DNA from: Rouxiella badensis
GTDB taxonomy: Bacteria > Pseudomonadota > Gammaproteobacteria > Enterobacterales > Enterobacteriaceae
DNA: 64,000 bases
Direction: 5' to 3'
Assembly (NCBI GenBank): GCA_026967495.1
Contig: CP114060.1
Coordinates: 2,418,001 to 2,482,000 of the forward strand
The translations under genes and the position numbers were made by a program. Below the pieces are notes generated by a model, which worked only from the letters and a program-made list of their open reading frames with translations, made no database searches and was not told the DNA's origin. This document shows, piece after piece, positions 8,481 through 17,212 of the stretch; the first letter of the stretch is position 1; every line of letters begins with the position of its first letter.

Positions 8481-8849
8481 ATGCTAAAAAAATCCATATT
8501 ATCAATTGTTCTCATACTTTCGGCACCGTTCACCGCTTCGGCTGCTCAGGTTCTGCTTTGCACTGAAACTCACAGCACAGAAGCCGCAGGCGGAGATGTA
8601 CAGTCCGAGCATATTGCCAACAACGCTCAGGTTATTGATAACGGCAATAGTTTCACCTTTAGCCCCAATGGCGCGTCGGTGACCAGCCCGATGCTGAAAG
8701 GAATTAAGACGCCCGATGGCGGGCAGATTTTCTCTGCAAGAACGCTTGATGGGATGGTATTTGCCAAATTTAGCGACAGCTACGTGATGCGAAATACCAA
8801 AGAAGGCTACGTATATTCTGATTGCAAGCCTGCTTCGGCCGCGCAGTAA
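8481..8849 (+). CDS. Hypothetical exported protein, 122 residues
   Basis: A clear signal peptide (LKKSILSIVLILSAPFTASA) precedes a mature domain of about 100 residues with two Cys (LLCTE and SDCKP) that could form a disulphide in the periplasm. AAGGGGGT lies upstream and a terminator follows. Function unknown. Confidence 0.75.
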   Translation: MLKKSILSIVLILSAPFTASAAQVLLCTETHSTEAAGGDVQSEHIANNAQVIDNGNSFTFSPNGASVTSPMLKGIKTPDGGQIFSARTLDGMVFAKFSDSYVMRNTKEGYVYSDCKPASAAQ

Positions 8850-8863
8850 GTTTTAAAACGATA

Positions 8864-8883
8864 AAACCCGCCTTAGCGGGTTT
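8864..8883 (+). terminator. Rho-independent terminator of the exported-protein gene
   Basis: AAACCCGC-CTTA-GCGGGTTT is a perfect 8-bp stem with a tetraloop and A/T-rich flanks, usable from both sides. Confidence 0.8.
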
Positions 8884-8906
8884 AATTTAGCCTCGAATCC
8901 TGGTCG

Positions 8907-9098
8907 TCAGGATGTAAATTTCAACGTTTTCTTGGCGCTTCTGGCAGCTTCAATCGGGTGTTCGGCCTTTAGCCATTCGTCGAATTTCAAATAGGCCTCA
9001 AGAAATCGAACAAAATAGTTAATTTCCCCCATTTTCTCGACGTGATGTTCCATAAACTTGGTTGCCAGGTTGAAAGCATCTTCGTTGTCAAACTTCAT
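8907..9098 (-). CDS. Hypothetical small protein, 63 residues
   Basis: The start MKFDNEDAFNLATKF is preceded by GAGGTG; a longer frame to 9128 has no ribosome site. It is an acidic-then-basic, mostly helical cytoplasmic protein (NYFVRFLEAYLKFDEWL). No family is recognised. It ends next to the terminator shared with the gene at 8481. Confidence 0.6.
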   Translation of the reverse strand: MKFDNEDAFNLATKFMEHHVEKMGEINYFVRFLEAYLKFDEWLKAEHPIEAARSAKKTLKFTS

Positions 9099-9475
9099 AG
9101 TACACCTCGACACGATCCGAATAGCCAAAATGCGAACCTTTCAGGAGGAGTCAGATACCTGAACAGGATCAGTGGTTACAGATGACAGCTTAATAATAAC
9201 CAAAACAGATAAAGTTACTGCAAACAGCATCACAGAAAACTAACACTTCTGCGAAAAATCTACTTATTCAACCGGTTGTAGGAATTTGCTTAGAGGGTTC
9301 ACTCATGGCGTCCTCGCAACGGGTACGAAACTCGATCGCGAACAATTTATCTAAAAACCCGGCATTTCCCTGAGAAAAGCAGAGGATTCCTTGATAAAAG
9401 CCGGGTGATCGCCGGAGGTAACTCAGATAAAATGACGCAATATTATTATCCGGCTTGAACCAGGCGGTACCGGTC
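9099..9475. other. Intergenic region before yeeA
   Basis: No convincing gene; the minus-strand ORF across it overlaps the yeeA start and lacks a ribosome site. It presumably holds the yeeA promoter. Confidence 0.5.
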
Positions 9476-10568
9476 GTGCGTCTAGACAAGAAAATCTCTT
9501 CACTTGATAACCTCATTTACACCAACTATCGCGTCACGCACGGTCTGCGGATGGGGTTGGCGTTTGTTCTCACCTTTATGTTTGTTCGACTCACCCATCT
9601 TCCTGAGGCGACGTGGCCGTTAATTACGCTGGTGGTGGTCATGGGGCCAATTTCGTTTTGGGGAAACGTCGTTCAGCGCGTTTCGGAAAGGATTATCGGC
9701 ACTATCGGCGGTTCTATTGCCGGGATGATTGCGCTGTGGCTCGAACTCTATTCTCTGCCCGTCATGCTGGCATGGTGTGGACTGGTGGTCTTCGCCAGCG
9801 GTTATCTGGCTCTGGGTAAACGCGCTTATGCCGGTCTTTTGCTTGGCGTGACGCTCGCCGTGATTATCGGTGCAGGGCCGGGCGATATGGAAACCGCGCT
9901 GTGGCGAAGCGGTGACGTACTGATCGGTTCATTGTTGGCACTGCTGTTCTCGAGCATTTATCCGCAGCGGGCCTTTATCCATTGGCGGATGCAGATGTCG
10001 GACTATCTGATGTCGCTGAACAAGCTGCACAGCGCCTGGCTGTCGCCCAATATGCTCGAGCGTCCGCGTTTGCAGAAAAAGCTCAAGCAGGCGATGACGC
10101 AGATGATCAAGATGCGTGCCTTGCACGCCGCCTCGAGCAAAGAGTCGCACATCCCGCGTGAAGTCTTTGATGCTACCCAGACGCTGTGCCGCAATCTGCT
10201 CTGCACCCTCGAGCTATTGGCCGACGCCTACTGGAGGCTCGCGAGAAAGCCATTTTATTATGCTGAATGCTCGCACGCTGCGTCATACCCAGCGCTCGAT
10301 TCTGGATGCGTTGGAAAAACTGAGCTATCTGTTGCGCAATGGTTCGATTGGCGATGAGCTTAAAATCAGCATTCAGCTGAACGAATCGGCGGTGGAATTA
10401 CAGGAGCTGATGCAGTCGATGAACCGCGGTAAGAACCAAGAGGCGCAGATTTATGGCTACGTTTGGCTCAGCATGCAGGTTACCGATCAGCTTAAATCTC
10501 TGGGGGATTTGATGGCGATGGCGATGGATAAGAATGAGCCGGTTGTGGCTGCGCAGCCCGAATCCTGA
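9476..10568 (+). CDS. yeeA: FUSC-family inner-membrane protein (YeeA-like), frameshifted
   Basis: Aligns by eye with E. coli YeeA throughout: LAFVLTFMFVRL, ATWPLITLVVVMGPISFWGN, ALWRSGDVLIGSLLA, IYPQRAFIHWR, then after the break HFIMLNARTLRHTQ and YGYVWL. The N-terminal half has about six membrane segments and the C-terminal half is cytoplasmic, as in aromatic-acid-exporter/FUSC proteins. The GTG at 9476 matches the YeeA N-terminus. The frame breaks at GAGGCTC (10234-10240); deleting the central G gives YWSSRESHFIML. It is followed by yeeX as in E. coli. About 363 residues after correction. Confidence 0.8.
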
Positions 10569-10632
10569 TAGGCTGTTCGCGATTGCGGGCAGTCAGTAAA
10601 TGAATCTGTGTAACTTAATCGAAGGTGTGAAA

Positions 10633-10965
10633 ATGGATAATACTACTAAGCCGAGTTTCCAGGACGTACTGGAGTTTGTGCGTATTTTTCGTCGTAAAAA
10701 CAAACTACAGCGTGAAATTGTCGATAACGAAAAGAAAATCCGCGATAACCAGAAACGTGTTCTGCTGCTCGACAACCTGAGTGACTACATCAAGCAAGGA
10801 ATGAGCATTGATGACGTGCAGGCCATCATCGCCAACATGCGCAGCGACTATGAAGATCGTGTCGATGAATACATCATTAAAAACGCTGACCTGTCTAAAG
10901 AACGTCGTGAAATGTCGAAAACGCTGAAGGCGATGGGCGAAGTCAAAGCCACCGACGCCAAGTAA
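10633..10965 (+). CDS. yeeX: YeeX/DUF496 family protein
   Basis: 110 residues, almost entirely charged helix (FQDVLEFVRIFRRKNKLQREI, DNEKKIRDNQKRVLLL), the hallmark of DUF496. GAAGGTG precedes the ATG at 10633. The family is conserved in Gammaproteobacteria and of unknown function; it is probably a cytoplasmic coiled-coil protein. Confidence 0.9.
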   Translation: MDNTTKPSFQDVLEFVRIFRRKNKLQREIVDNEKKIRDNQKRVLLLDNLSDYIKQGMSIDDVQAIIANMRSDYEDRVDEYIIKNADLSKERREMSKTLKAMGEVKATDAK

Positions 10966-10974
10966 TACGACTCT

Positions 10975-10999
10975 CCTTCCTCCGCCCGCAGGAGGAAGG
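10975..10999 (+). terminator. Hairpin after yeeX
   Basis: A perfect 9-bp stem CCTTCCTCC / GGAGGAAGG with a 7-nt loop lies 10 nt after the yeeX stop. There is no T-run, so it may be a weak terminator. Confidence 0.5.
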
Positions 11000-11073
11000 C
11001 CAGAACAGGGGAGCTGCGTTTTATTTCTATAGGCTCCCCAACATCCTTGCTGTAAAACCCTGTGACTCTCTCT

Positions 11074-11187
11074 TTAATTCCTCAAGTATCTCTGTGGCGT
11101 TTCGCCCAACGACTTCTTAAACGTTGAAATAAATGCGCTTGGACTCTGGTAGCCCAGCTGTTCAGCAATCGTGTTCACGCTAGACCC
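11074..11187 (-). pseudogene. C-terminal scrap of an AraC-family regulator
   Basis: The minus strand encodes VNTIAEQLGYQSPSAFISTF followed by KKSLGETPQRYLRN-stop, the second helix-turn-helix of an AraC/XylS regulator. Nothing of the preceding 200 or more residues is present. It is a deletion remnant. Confidence 0.7.
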
Positions 11188-11239
11188 TCGAGCTTCGCGT
11201 TATTCTGCACAGAAATCAGCATCATCTCGCAAATATTGC

Positions 11240-11330
11240 ACAGTCGGCGGTCCGCTGGCGCAGCGGGTTAATGGCTACCCTGCTGGGCGGCCCATGGCTG
11301 GCGATATTACTGTATAAAAAGCAGCATTAG
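11240..11330 (+). pseudogene. C-terminal scrap of a membrane protein, possibly siderophore ABC permease
   Basis: The plus strand encodes SGLMATLLGGPWLAILLYKK-stop, which resembles the last transmembrane helix of FecCD-type permeases (typically …ALIGGPFFLWLL…). Only about 25 codons remain, joined directly to the AraC scrap. The family is a guess. Confidence 0.3.
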
Positions 11331-12295
11331 GCGGGCTGAGCGGCGCGCCTGACCTTATTCAGCCATGCGTCTAACAATGCCTGGCGACCGGCCCACAGTA
11401 ACTCAGCCTTATCGACGCTGACGGTCTCAAAGCGGAGCCGATCACCGGGTTTAGCCTGACCCAGGCGTGCCAGATCGGCGCGCACCACGGTGGCAATCTT
11501 CGGATAGCCGCCGGTGGTTTGCCTGTCGTTCATGGCGACGATCGGCTGGCCGTTACCAGGTATTTGAATGCTGCCGCGTGAGATAGCGTCGGAAACAATA
11601 TTGAAGCCTTTGCTGTGTGCAATCGGCGGACCGCTAAGCCGATAACCCATACGATCGCTCTGCTCGCTGACACGATACTCATTGCTCAAAAATTCACGCA
11701 GCGCCTGTGCGTCAAAATGATCGTCCTGAGGCCCGGCGATGACGCGAATAGGACGGCGTTCGCGCTGCGGCATGAGCCGCTGTTCCGGTTCTCCCGTATC
11801 GAGAATAGTGCGGTGTGGGGCAGGGGCGAGCGGTAGCCAATCGCCTTTTTGCAGCTGTCGGCCGTTGAAGCCGCCCAACCCTGCGCGCATCAGGGTCGAG
11901 ACGCTGCCCATAACCGGCTTGACGTCGAAGCCACCGGCCACCGCGAGATACCCGCGTGCGCCGCTGAGTGTGCGGGTAATGCGCAGCTGGTTGCCGGGCA
12001 AGAGCGTCAGGCGACGATAGGGCGCGACCGCCACGCCGTCGAGGGTCATCGCCACATCGCCGGTGACCGCAAAAGAACACGGCTGACTGCCCGTCAGTCG
12101 CAGCGTTGCACCGGTCAGCGTAAACTCCAGCGCGCCGGTAGCCGGGTCATTGCCGACCAGCGCGTTGGCGATGGCAAAGCTCATCTCGTCCATCGCGCCC
12201 GAAGGCGGCACGCCACAGTCCTCAAAACCAAAACGCCCCAGGTCTTGCAGGGTGGTGTACAAACCGGGAGATAACACCTCGAAGCCGTTGATCAT
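11327..12295 (-). CDS. pxpC: 5-oxoprolinase subunit C (biotin-dependent carboxyltransferase-like)
   Basis: PxpC works with PxpA and PxpB to hydrolyse 5-oxoproline (pyroglutamate) to glutamate with ATP in the cytosol. The N-terminal FEVLSPGLYTTLQDLGR, GVPPSGAMDEMSF and the ANALVGND stretch are characteristic, as is FNIVSDAISRGSIQIPGNGQP. The start overlaps the end of pxpB by 4 nt, so the two are coupled. 322 residues. Its 3' end lies in a deletion scar. Confidence 0.9.
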   Translation of the reverse strand: MINGFEVLSPGLYTTLQDLGRFGFEDCGVPPSGAMDEMSFAIANALVGNDPATGALEFTLTGATLRLTGSQPCSFAVTGDVAMTLDGVAVAPYRRLTLLPGNQLRITRTLSGARGYLAVAGGFDVKPVMGSVSTLMRAGLGGFNGRQLQKGDWLPLAPAPHRTILDTGEPEQRLMPQRERRPIRVIAGPQDDHFDAQALREFLSNEYRVSEQSDRMGYRLSGPPIAHSKGFNIVSDAISRGSIQIPGNGQPIVAMNDRQTTGGYPKIATVVRADLARLGQAKPGDRLRFETVSVDKAELLWAGRQALLDAWLNKVRRAAQPA

Positions 12296-13014
12296 TGCCA
12301 CCTCCACTCGGGTAAAAAGTCAGCCTGTGCCAGGAGATGCACGTATTCCTCAACGCAGATGGGAGCGAAGCGAATGCGGTCACCGGCTCGAAACAGGAAA
12401 GGCTCGGCGCGTTCAGGATCGAAGCTGCGTACCGGCGTTCGGCCGATCAGATGCCAACCGCTGGGTGCCTCAACCGAGCCTACCGCCGTCTGCATGCCGC
12501 CGATGCTGATACTGCCCGCCGGAACTTTTAAACGCGGAGACTCGCGGCGCGAGGTATGCAGGAGAGGATCCAGGCCGCCGAGGTAGGCGAATCCTGGCAT
12601 AAACCCCATCATGTATACGCGATATGACACCGCGACGTGGCGTTCAATCACCTCTTCCTGGCTCAGCCCATGCGACTGCGCCAGCCACGCCAGGTCGATA
12701 CCCTGTTCACCGCCATAGTTGACCGGAATGGTCCACAGCCTTACCGGCTCTGCTTCGTCGTCCGGCTGAGACAGTAGCTCGGTCAACGTCGCTATCAGTC
12801 TGGTCTGCTGCGTTTTGGTCGAATCGTAGCCGACCGTCAGCGCGCGATAGGTCGGTACCAGCGAGGTCACGCCCACGATATTGCCGTGTCGAACGCGAGA
12901 CGCCAGGGCGGTCACGCGCGCATTAATGCTCTCATCAATGACGTCGCCAAAATCGACGTACACCGCCTGGTCGGCGATCGGTAGGATCCGCCACGGGATC
13001 TGCGTTTCATTCAC
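12292..13014 (-). CDS. pxpB: 5-oxoprolinase subunit B (KipI-like)
   Basis: Carries the KipI/AHS1 features: ADQAVYVDFGD, LVPTYRALTVGYD, IPVNYGGEQGIDL, YMMGFMPGFAYLGGL and RVPAGSISIGGMQTAVG-type text. The GTG at 13014 gives VNETQIPWRIL, a normal PxpB start, with GGGGA upstream; the frame to 13074 would extend into the operator region. About 240 residues. First gene of the pxpBC unit, divergent from pxpA. Confidence 0.88.
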   Translation of the reverse strand: MNETQIPWRILPIADQAVYVDFGDVIDESINARVTALASRVRHGNIVGVTSLVPTYRALTVGYDSTKTQQTRLIATLTELLSQPDDEAEPVRLWTIPVNYGGEQGIDLAWLAQSHGLSQEEVIERHVAVSYRVYMMGFMPGFAYLGGLDPLLHTSRRESPRLKVPAGSISIGGMQTAVGSVEAPSGWHLIGRTPVRSFDPERAEPFLFRAGDRIRFAPICVEEYVHLLAQADFLPEWRWQ

Positions 13015-13062
13015 TTGTTTTTCCCCGATCAAAAATCTTCTTAAATTATTTTTATTGTGGAA

Positions 13063-13084
13063 TACTTTTGGCATACCAAAAAAG
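13063..13084. promoter_or_regulatory. Candidate operator of the pxp divergent promoter
   Basis: TTTTGG-CATA-CCAAAA is an inverted repeat (13066-13081) preceded by GGAATAC. The TACCAAAA half-site and GGAATAC recur twice more at 15021-15052, upstream of the hydroxyacid dehydrogenase/DUF1989 pair. A GntR/FCD regulator gene lies in the same locus. Confidence 0.5.
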
Positions 13085-13216
13085 TACTGTCAAGACACCG
13101 GCTCAAAACTGGCCGTACTCTTGCATAGATTTTCTAACTCATCGCCTTGCTGACTAAACGTAGGAACGGTGACGCAAGAACGGTGCCAATGATGCATTCA
13201 TCAGGAGACGTGAAAA

Positions 13217-13986
13217 ATGTTGATCGACCTTAACAGCGATATGGGCGAGAGTTTCGGTGCCTGGAAGATGGGCGAAGACGACGAGATGCTCGAGATAGTG
13301 ACCTCCGCCAATATTGCCTGTGGATTTCACGCCGGAGACCCTGACGTGATGTTCAAGACGCTGAGCGCTGCTAAAGCCAACGGCGTTGGCGCGGGCGCGC
13401 ATCCAAGCTTTATGGATATTCAGGGCTTTGGTCGCCGTCAGATCCTCGGTGAGTCTCCGGCACAGATTGAGCGACAGATTGTCTATCAGATTGGTGCCCT
13501 GAAAGCGTTGGCAGAGAGTATGGGGTATCCGCTCCAGCACGTGAAAACCCACGGCGCGATGGGCAACATGGCGGCGGAAGATCCCCAGCTGGCTATGGCG
13601 GTAGCGAAGGCGATTCACAGCGTCGATCCCTCGCTTATCATGGTGGTGATGCCAGGCATGGAAACCGAGAAGGCCGCCGAGAAAATCGGTCTGCGTTTGG
13701 TGCGCGAGATCTACGCCGATCGCGCCTATACCGAGACGGGGGCGCTGGTGTCACGCAAACTGCCGGGGGCGGTGATTCATGACCCACAGCAGGCCGCTAC
13801 CCGCGTGATGCAAATGCTCGAGAGCCGGGCGATTATCACGCTCGATGGCAAAAATTGCCGACGCGTATCGACAGTATCTGCGTACATGGCGATACGCCCG
13901 GTGCGGTCGAGATGGCACGCCAGCTGCGAACGCTGCTCGAAGGCAATGGTCTGACGCTGGCGTCGATGTCAAAAGTGATTGCCTGA
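13217..13986 (+). CDS. pxpA: 5-oxoprolinase subunit A (LamB/YcsF family), frameshifted
   Basis: Starts with the family signature DLNSDMGESFGAWKMG and continues IACGFHAGDP, GAHPSFMDIQGFGRR, VKTHGAMGN and REIYADRAYTE. The frame is lost at an A5 run (13850-13854). One more A restores TLDGKKLPTRIDSICVHGDT and the normal C-terminus MARQLRTLL… to the TGA at 13986. About 256 residues. Divergent from pxpBC with a shared operator candidate, convergent with the next gene. Confidence 0.85.
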
Positions 13987-13995
13987 CGCAAGCTC

Positions 13996-14961
13996 TTAGC
14001 GGCGGCGCGTCTCCCAGATTTGCGGGTTAATTAATGAGGCTGGCGCGCGATCGTCGAGAATATCGAGCACGCCGCTGACCGCCGCGCTCGCCATACGCAT
14101 CAACGCCTGTTCGGCCGACGCGGCGGCGTGCGGGGTTAAAATCACGTTCGATAGCTGCGTCAGCGGGCTGGAGGCGGGCAGGGGTTCAACCGCGAAGACA
14201 TCGAGACCGGCCCCGGCGATTTGTCCCGTTTGCAACGCGGTAATGAGCGCGGCTTCATCGACCAACGCCCCGCGGCTGGTGTTAATCAGAAAGGCCGACG
14301 GCTTCATTGTCTTTAACTGTTCGGCGCCAATCATATGCTGGGTTTCAGGTAACGACGGAGCGTGCAGAGACACCACATCGCTTGTGGCAAGCAGACTCTC
14401 GAGGCTGTGCGCCTTCTGCAGGCCCAGCGCTGCCAACTCTTCCTCGCTGCGGCGGGATAATATCTGTACCTGCATGCCCATGCCAAGCGCCAGTTTGGCC
14501 GTCAACTGACCAATCGCGCCGAAGCCAATGACGCCCAGCCTGGCACCCAACAACTCACGCAGTCCGCCCTCAAATCTAAATGAAAAATTGCCTTCACGGA
14601 CGGCACGATCCGACTCTGGGATCCGCTTGGTCAAGGCAAACATTAGCGCAATCGCGTGCTCGGCGACCGAACGGTTGTTAGCCCCTGGCGTATTAAATAC
14701 CGCAATGCCTAATTCATTGGCCCCTGGCAAATCGATACCGTCGATGCCGACGCCGTGGACCGCGATTGCCCGTAAATTAGGCAATTGCACCATCCTGGTG
14801 CGTGAAAATTGACCGCTGCGGTAGATGGCCGCCACCACGTCTTCGATCGGTGCGCTCTCGCAGGCCGCTTCGCCTACCAAAGGTTCGATCCCGTTTTCCC
14901 TGAGTTGCCTGACGCCGCTTTCATGGATCGGCTGGGGGATGAGGCAAAATCGTCTGCTCAT
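13996..14961 (-). CDS. D-isomer-specific 2-hydroxyacid dehydrogenase
   Basis: 321 residues with the NAD-binding LGVIGFGAIGQL (GxGxxG), LINTSRGALVDEAAL, the catalytic Arg/Glu region (GLDVFAVEPLP) and HAAASAEQALMRM with the active-site His. It reduces a 2-oxo acid or oxidises the D-hydroxy acid. It is transcribed away from the DUF1989 gene across a region containing repeated TACCAAAA sites, so it likely belongs to the same regulon. The substrate is unknown. Confidence 0.85.
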   Translation of the reverse strand: MSRRFCLIPQPIHESGVRQLRENGIEPLVGEAACESAPIEDVVAAIYRSGQFSRTRMVQLPNLRAIAVHGVGIDGIDLPGANELGIAVFNTPGANNRSVAEHAIALMFALTKRIPESDRAVREGNFSFRFEGGLRELLGARLGVIGFGAIGQLTAKLALGMGMQVQILSRRSEEELAALGLQKAHSLESLLATSDVVSLHAPSLPETQHMIGAEQLKTMKPSAFLINTSRGALVDEAALITALQTGQIAGAGLDVFAVEPLPASSPLTQLSNVILTPHAAASAEQALMRMASAAVSGVLDILDDRAPASLINPQIWETRRR

Positions 14962-15020
14962 TATTTCACTCTTTTTTGATGAATAAGTCGGCTTGGCATT
15001 TTAATTGCATTTCTTGTGTA

Positions 15021-15052
15021 TACCAAAAGAATTCCAATTTGGAATACCAAAA
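15021..15052. promoter_or_regulatory. Candidate operator with repeated TACCAAAA and an ATTCCAA palindrome
   Basis: TACCAAAA occurs at 15021-15028 and 15045-15052. Between them ATTCCAA-T-TTGGAAT (15031-15045) is a perfect 15-bp palindrome. FCD-type GntR regulators often recognise GGTAT/TACC-type repeats, and a gntR gene is at 19118. Confidence 0.5.
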
Positions 15053-15088
15053 ATAGCAGCAGTCATTTTTTATAGCGAGAGGAATTGT

Positions 15089-15742
15089 ATGACCGCCAAA
15101 AACGACTCATCTCTGTCCAGTTTTGTATTGGATGCCACGCGAGGGACCGCTGTAGCCTTACAGAAAGGTCAGCGGCTGAGCATTACCAATCTCCAGGGAA
15201 ATCAAGTTGTTGATACTTGGGCTGTGATGCAGTCTGACCCCTTTGAATATTCATCTATGGAACATACACGTTCGGTTAACAGCAACCTGTTTTACGCGCT
15301 GAACATGCCGGTGGTGAGCATCTATCGTCGTCCTATGTTTACCCTGACCGCTGATACCACCCCGGGGCGTCACGACACACTGCTCTGCCCCTGTAATGCC
15401 GCAATTTATCGCGAGTTGGGTTGTGAGACGTATCACCGCAGCTGCACCGATAATTTCCATGAGGCGCTGAGCGAGAAGGGCATCACGCTGCCTTTTACTC
15501 CAGCCTCGCTCAACCTGTTTATGAACGTGCCGATTACCGAAGCGGGCGAACTAGACCGCGTGCCGCCGCGCTCCGTCGCCGGTGACGTGCTGCAACTGCG
15601 CGCCGAGGCCGATATCTACGTGGTGCTCTCCGCGTGCCCACAGGACATTACGCCAATTAACGGCGCATCGCGCCAGCCGGCCGATATTGGGACCGACGTC
15701 TCTGACGACAATGCGAAAAGCGTGCCGGAGGAGGCCAAATGA
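15089..15742 (+). CDS. DUF1989 (urea carboxylase-associated) family protein
   Basis: Contains the DUF1989 features SITNLQGNQVVDTWAV, EYSSMEHTRSVNSNLF, HDTLLCPCN and NLFMNVPI, with the Cys/His positions usually proposed as a metal site. The start at 15089 has GAGAGGA upstream. The stop overlaps the next ATG (ATGA), so it is coupled to the ABC ATPase. Members accompany urea carboxylase or amidine degradation, but no urea carboxylase is present here. 217 residues; the reaction is unknown. Confidence 0.8.
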   Translation: MTAKNDSSLSSFVLDATRGTAVALQKGQRLSITNLQGNQVVDTWAVMQSDPFEYSSMEHTRSVNSNLFYALNMPVVSIYRRPMFTLTADTTPGRHDTLLCPCNAAIYRELGCETYHRSCTDNFHEALSEKGITLPFTPASLNLFMNVPITEAGELDRVPPRSVAGDVLQLRAEADIYVVLSACPQDITPINGASRQPADIGTDVSDDNAKSVPEEAK

Positions 15743-16542
15743 GTGAAGCATCTGCCCCTTTATTGACGATTAAAGAGTTAAACAAGAGCTACGGTGACCT
15801 GCACGTGCTCAAAAACGTGGCGCTGGACGTTCACAAGGGCGAAGTGGTGTCGATTATCGGTGCCAGTGGTTCGGGTAAAAGTACCTTCTTGCGTTGCCTC
15901 AACGTGATGGAAATGCCGCAGAGCGGCTTCATGAACTTTGACGAATTCGCCTTCGATTTTCGAGACGGTGCTCGCGCTCAGCCGACCGAAGAGCAGCTGC
16001 GCCTGCTGCGCGCACGCATCGGGATGGTGTTTCAGAGCTACAACCTGTGGCCACACATGACGGTGCTCGAAAATGTCATTGAAGCCCCGCTGCGGGTAAA
16101 AAAATGCCGCGTAAACAGGCTATCGAGCTGGCCGAAAGTCTGCTCAGCCGCGTCGGGTTGTATGAGAAGCGTCATCAGTATCCGGCGAAGCTCTCCGGCG
16201 GCCAGCAGCAGCGTGTGGCCATCGCCCGCGCGCTGGCAATGAAGCCGCAGCTGATGCTGTTTGATGAAGTCACCTCGGCGCTCGACCCCGAGCTGGTGGG
16301 CGAGGTGCTGTCTCTGATGGCATCATTGGCCGAAGAAGGGATGACCATGCTGCTGGTGACCCACGAAATCGCCTTTGCCCGCGACGTCTCCTCCCGCGTG
16401 GTGTTTTTCGATCAAGGGGTAATGGCGGAAGACGGCGCACCGAGCAAGGTTTTACACCATCCTGAGAGCCTCGCGTTTGCGCCAGTTCCTCAGCCGTATT
16501 TTGCATGATGATTTTAAAAGCAAGCAGGAGAATCACCCATGA
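15739..16542 (+). CDS. Polar amino-acid ABC transporter ATPase (HisP/GlnQ type), two frameshifts
   Basis: Walker A GASGSGKST, Q-loop MVFQSYNLWPHMTVLENV, signature LSGGQQQR, Walker B LMLFDEVTSALDPE and H-loop VTHE are all present. Two breaks occur. An A7 run (16098-16104) should be A8, giving RVKKMPRKQAIELAE. GAGCCTC (16466-16472) should be GAGCTC, giving PESSRLRQFLSRILH. The corrected stop at 16540-16542 overlaps the permease ATG, as expected for this operon. About 267 residues. Confidence 0.85.
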
Positions 16543-17195
16543 ACCAACTTTGGGATGACATCAACACCTACGGCATGGGATTTCTCGAAGCATCGTGGAC
16601 CGTTCTGCTGATCACCATTTCGACCATCATTCTGAGCTGGGTGTTTGGCTTTATGGCCGTGAGCGCCAAGACCTCCAAAGTGAGGCTGTTTCGCGGTATG
16701 GGGCGTTTCTATATCTGGTTTATTCGCGGTACGCCTGCGCTTATTCAGGTGTTTGTGGTCTATTTCGGTTTCCCGCAAATTGGCATCCATCTGTCGCCGT
16801 TTGTCGCCGGAGTGCTGGCATTGGCATTGAACAGCGGGGCCTACGTGGCCGAAATCATCCGCTCTGGCCTAAAGGCGATTCCGCGCAGCCAGATGGAGTC
16901 CGCCTCGGCGCTCGGCATGAGCAAGGGTGAAATCATGCGCCGCATTGTCCTGCCGCAGGTGTTTCGCGTCGTGCTGCCTCCGCTGACCAACGAGGCGATT
17001 TCGACGCTGAAGAACACCTCGCTGCTGTCAACCATCACGGTGGTGGATATCACGCTGTACGCACAGACCATTATTTCCGCCACCTTTCGACCGTTCCAGT
17101 TCTATATCGCAGCAGCGCTGATTTACCTGCTGCTCACCACGCTGCTTACCGAGCTTTCCGACTGGCTTGAACGTCGCCAGGCCCGTTTTAGCTAA
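16539..17195 (+). CDS. Polar amino-acid ABC transporter permease (HisM/GlnP type)
   Basis: 218 residues with about five membrane segments, the FIRGTPALIQVFVVYFG block and the EAA-type loop ALGMSKGEIMRRIVLPQ that contacts the ATPase. It is the only permease in the operon, so it probably forms a homodimer. Translationally coupled to the ATPase upstream. Confidence 0.88.
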   Translation: MNQLWDDINTYGMGFLEASWTVLLITISTIILSWVFGFMAVSAKTSKVRLFRGMGRFYIWFIRGTPALIQVFVVYFGFPQIGIHLSPFVAGVLALALNSGAYVAEIIRSGLKAIPRSQMESASALGMSKGEIMRRIVLPQVFRVVLPPLTNEAISTLKNTSLLSTITVVDITLYAQTIISATFRPFQFYIAAALIYLLLTTLLTELSDWLERRQARFS

Positions 17196-17212
17196 TTCAT
17201 ACGGAGTGATTT

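Noticed and set aside
13154..13618. 154-codon minus-strand ORF across pxpA
   Set aside because: Antisense shadow of pxpA, which has unambiguous family motifs.
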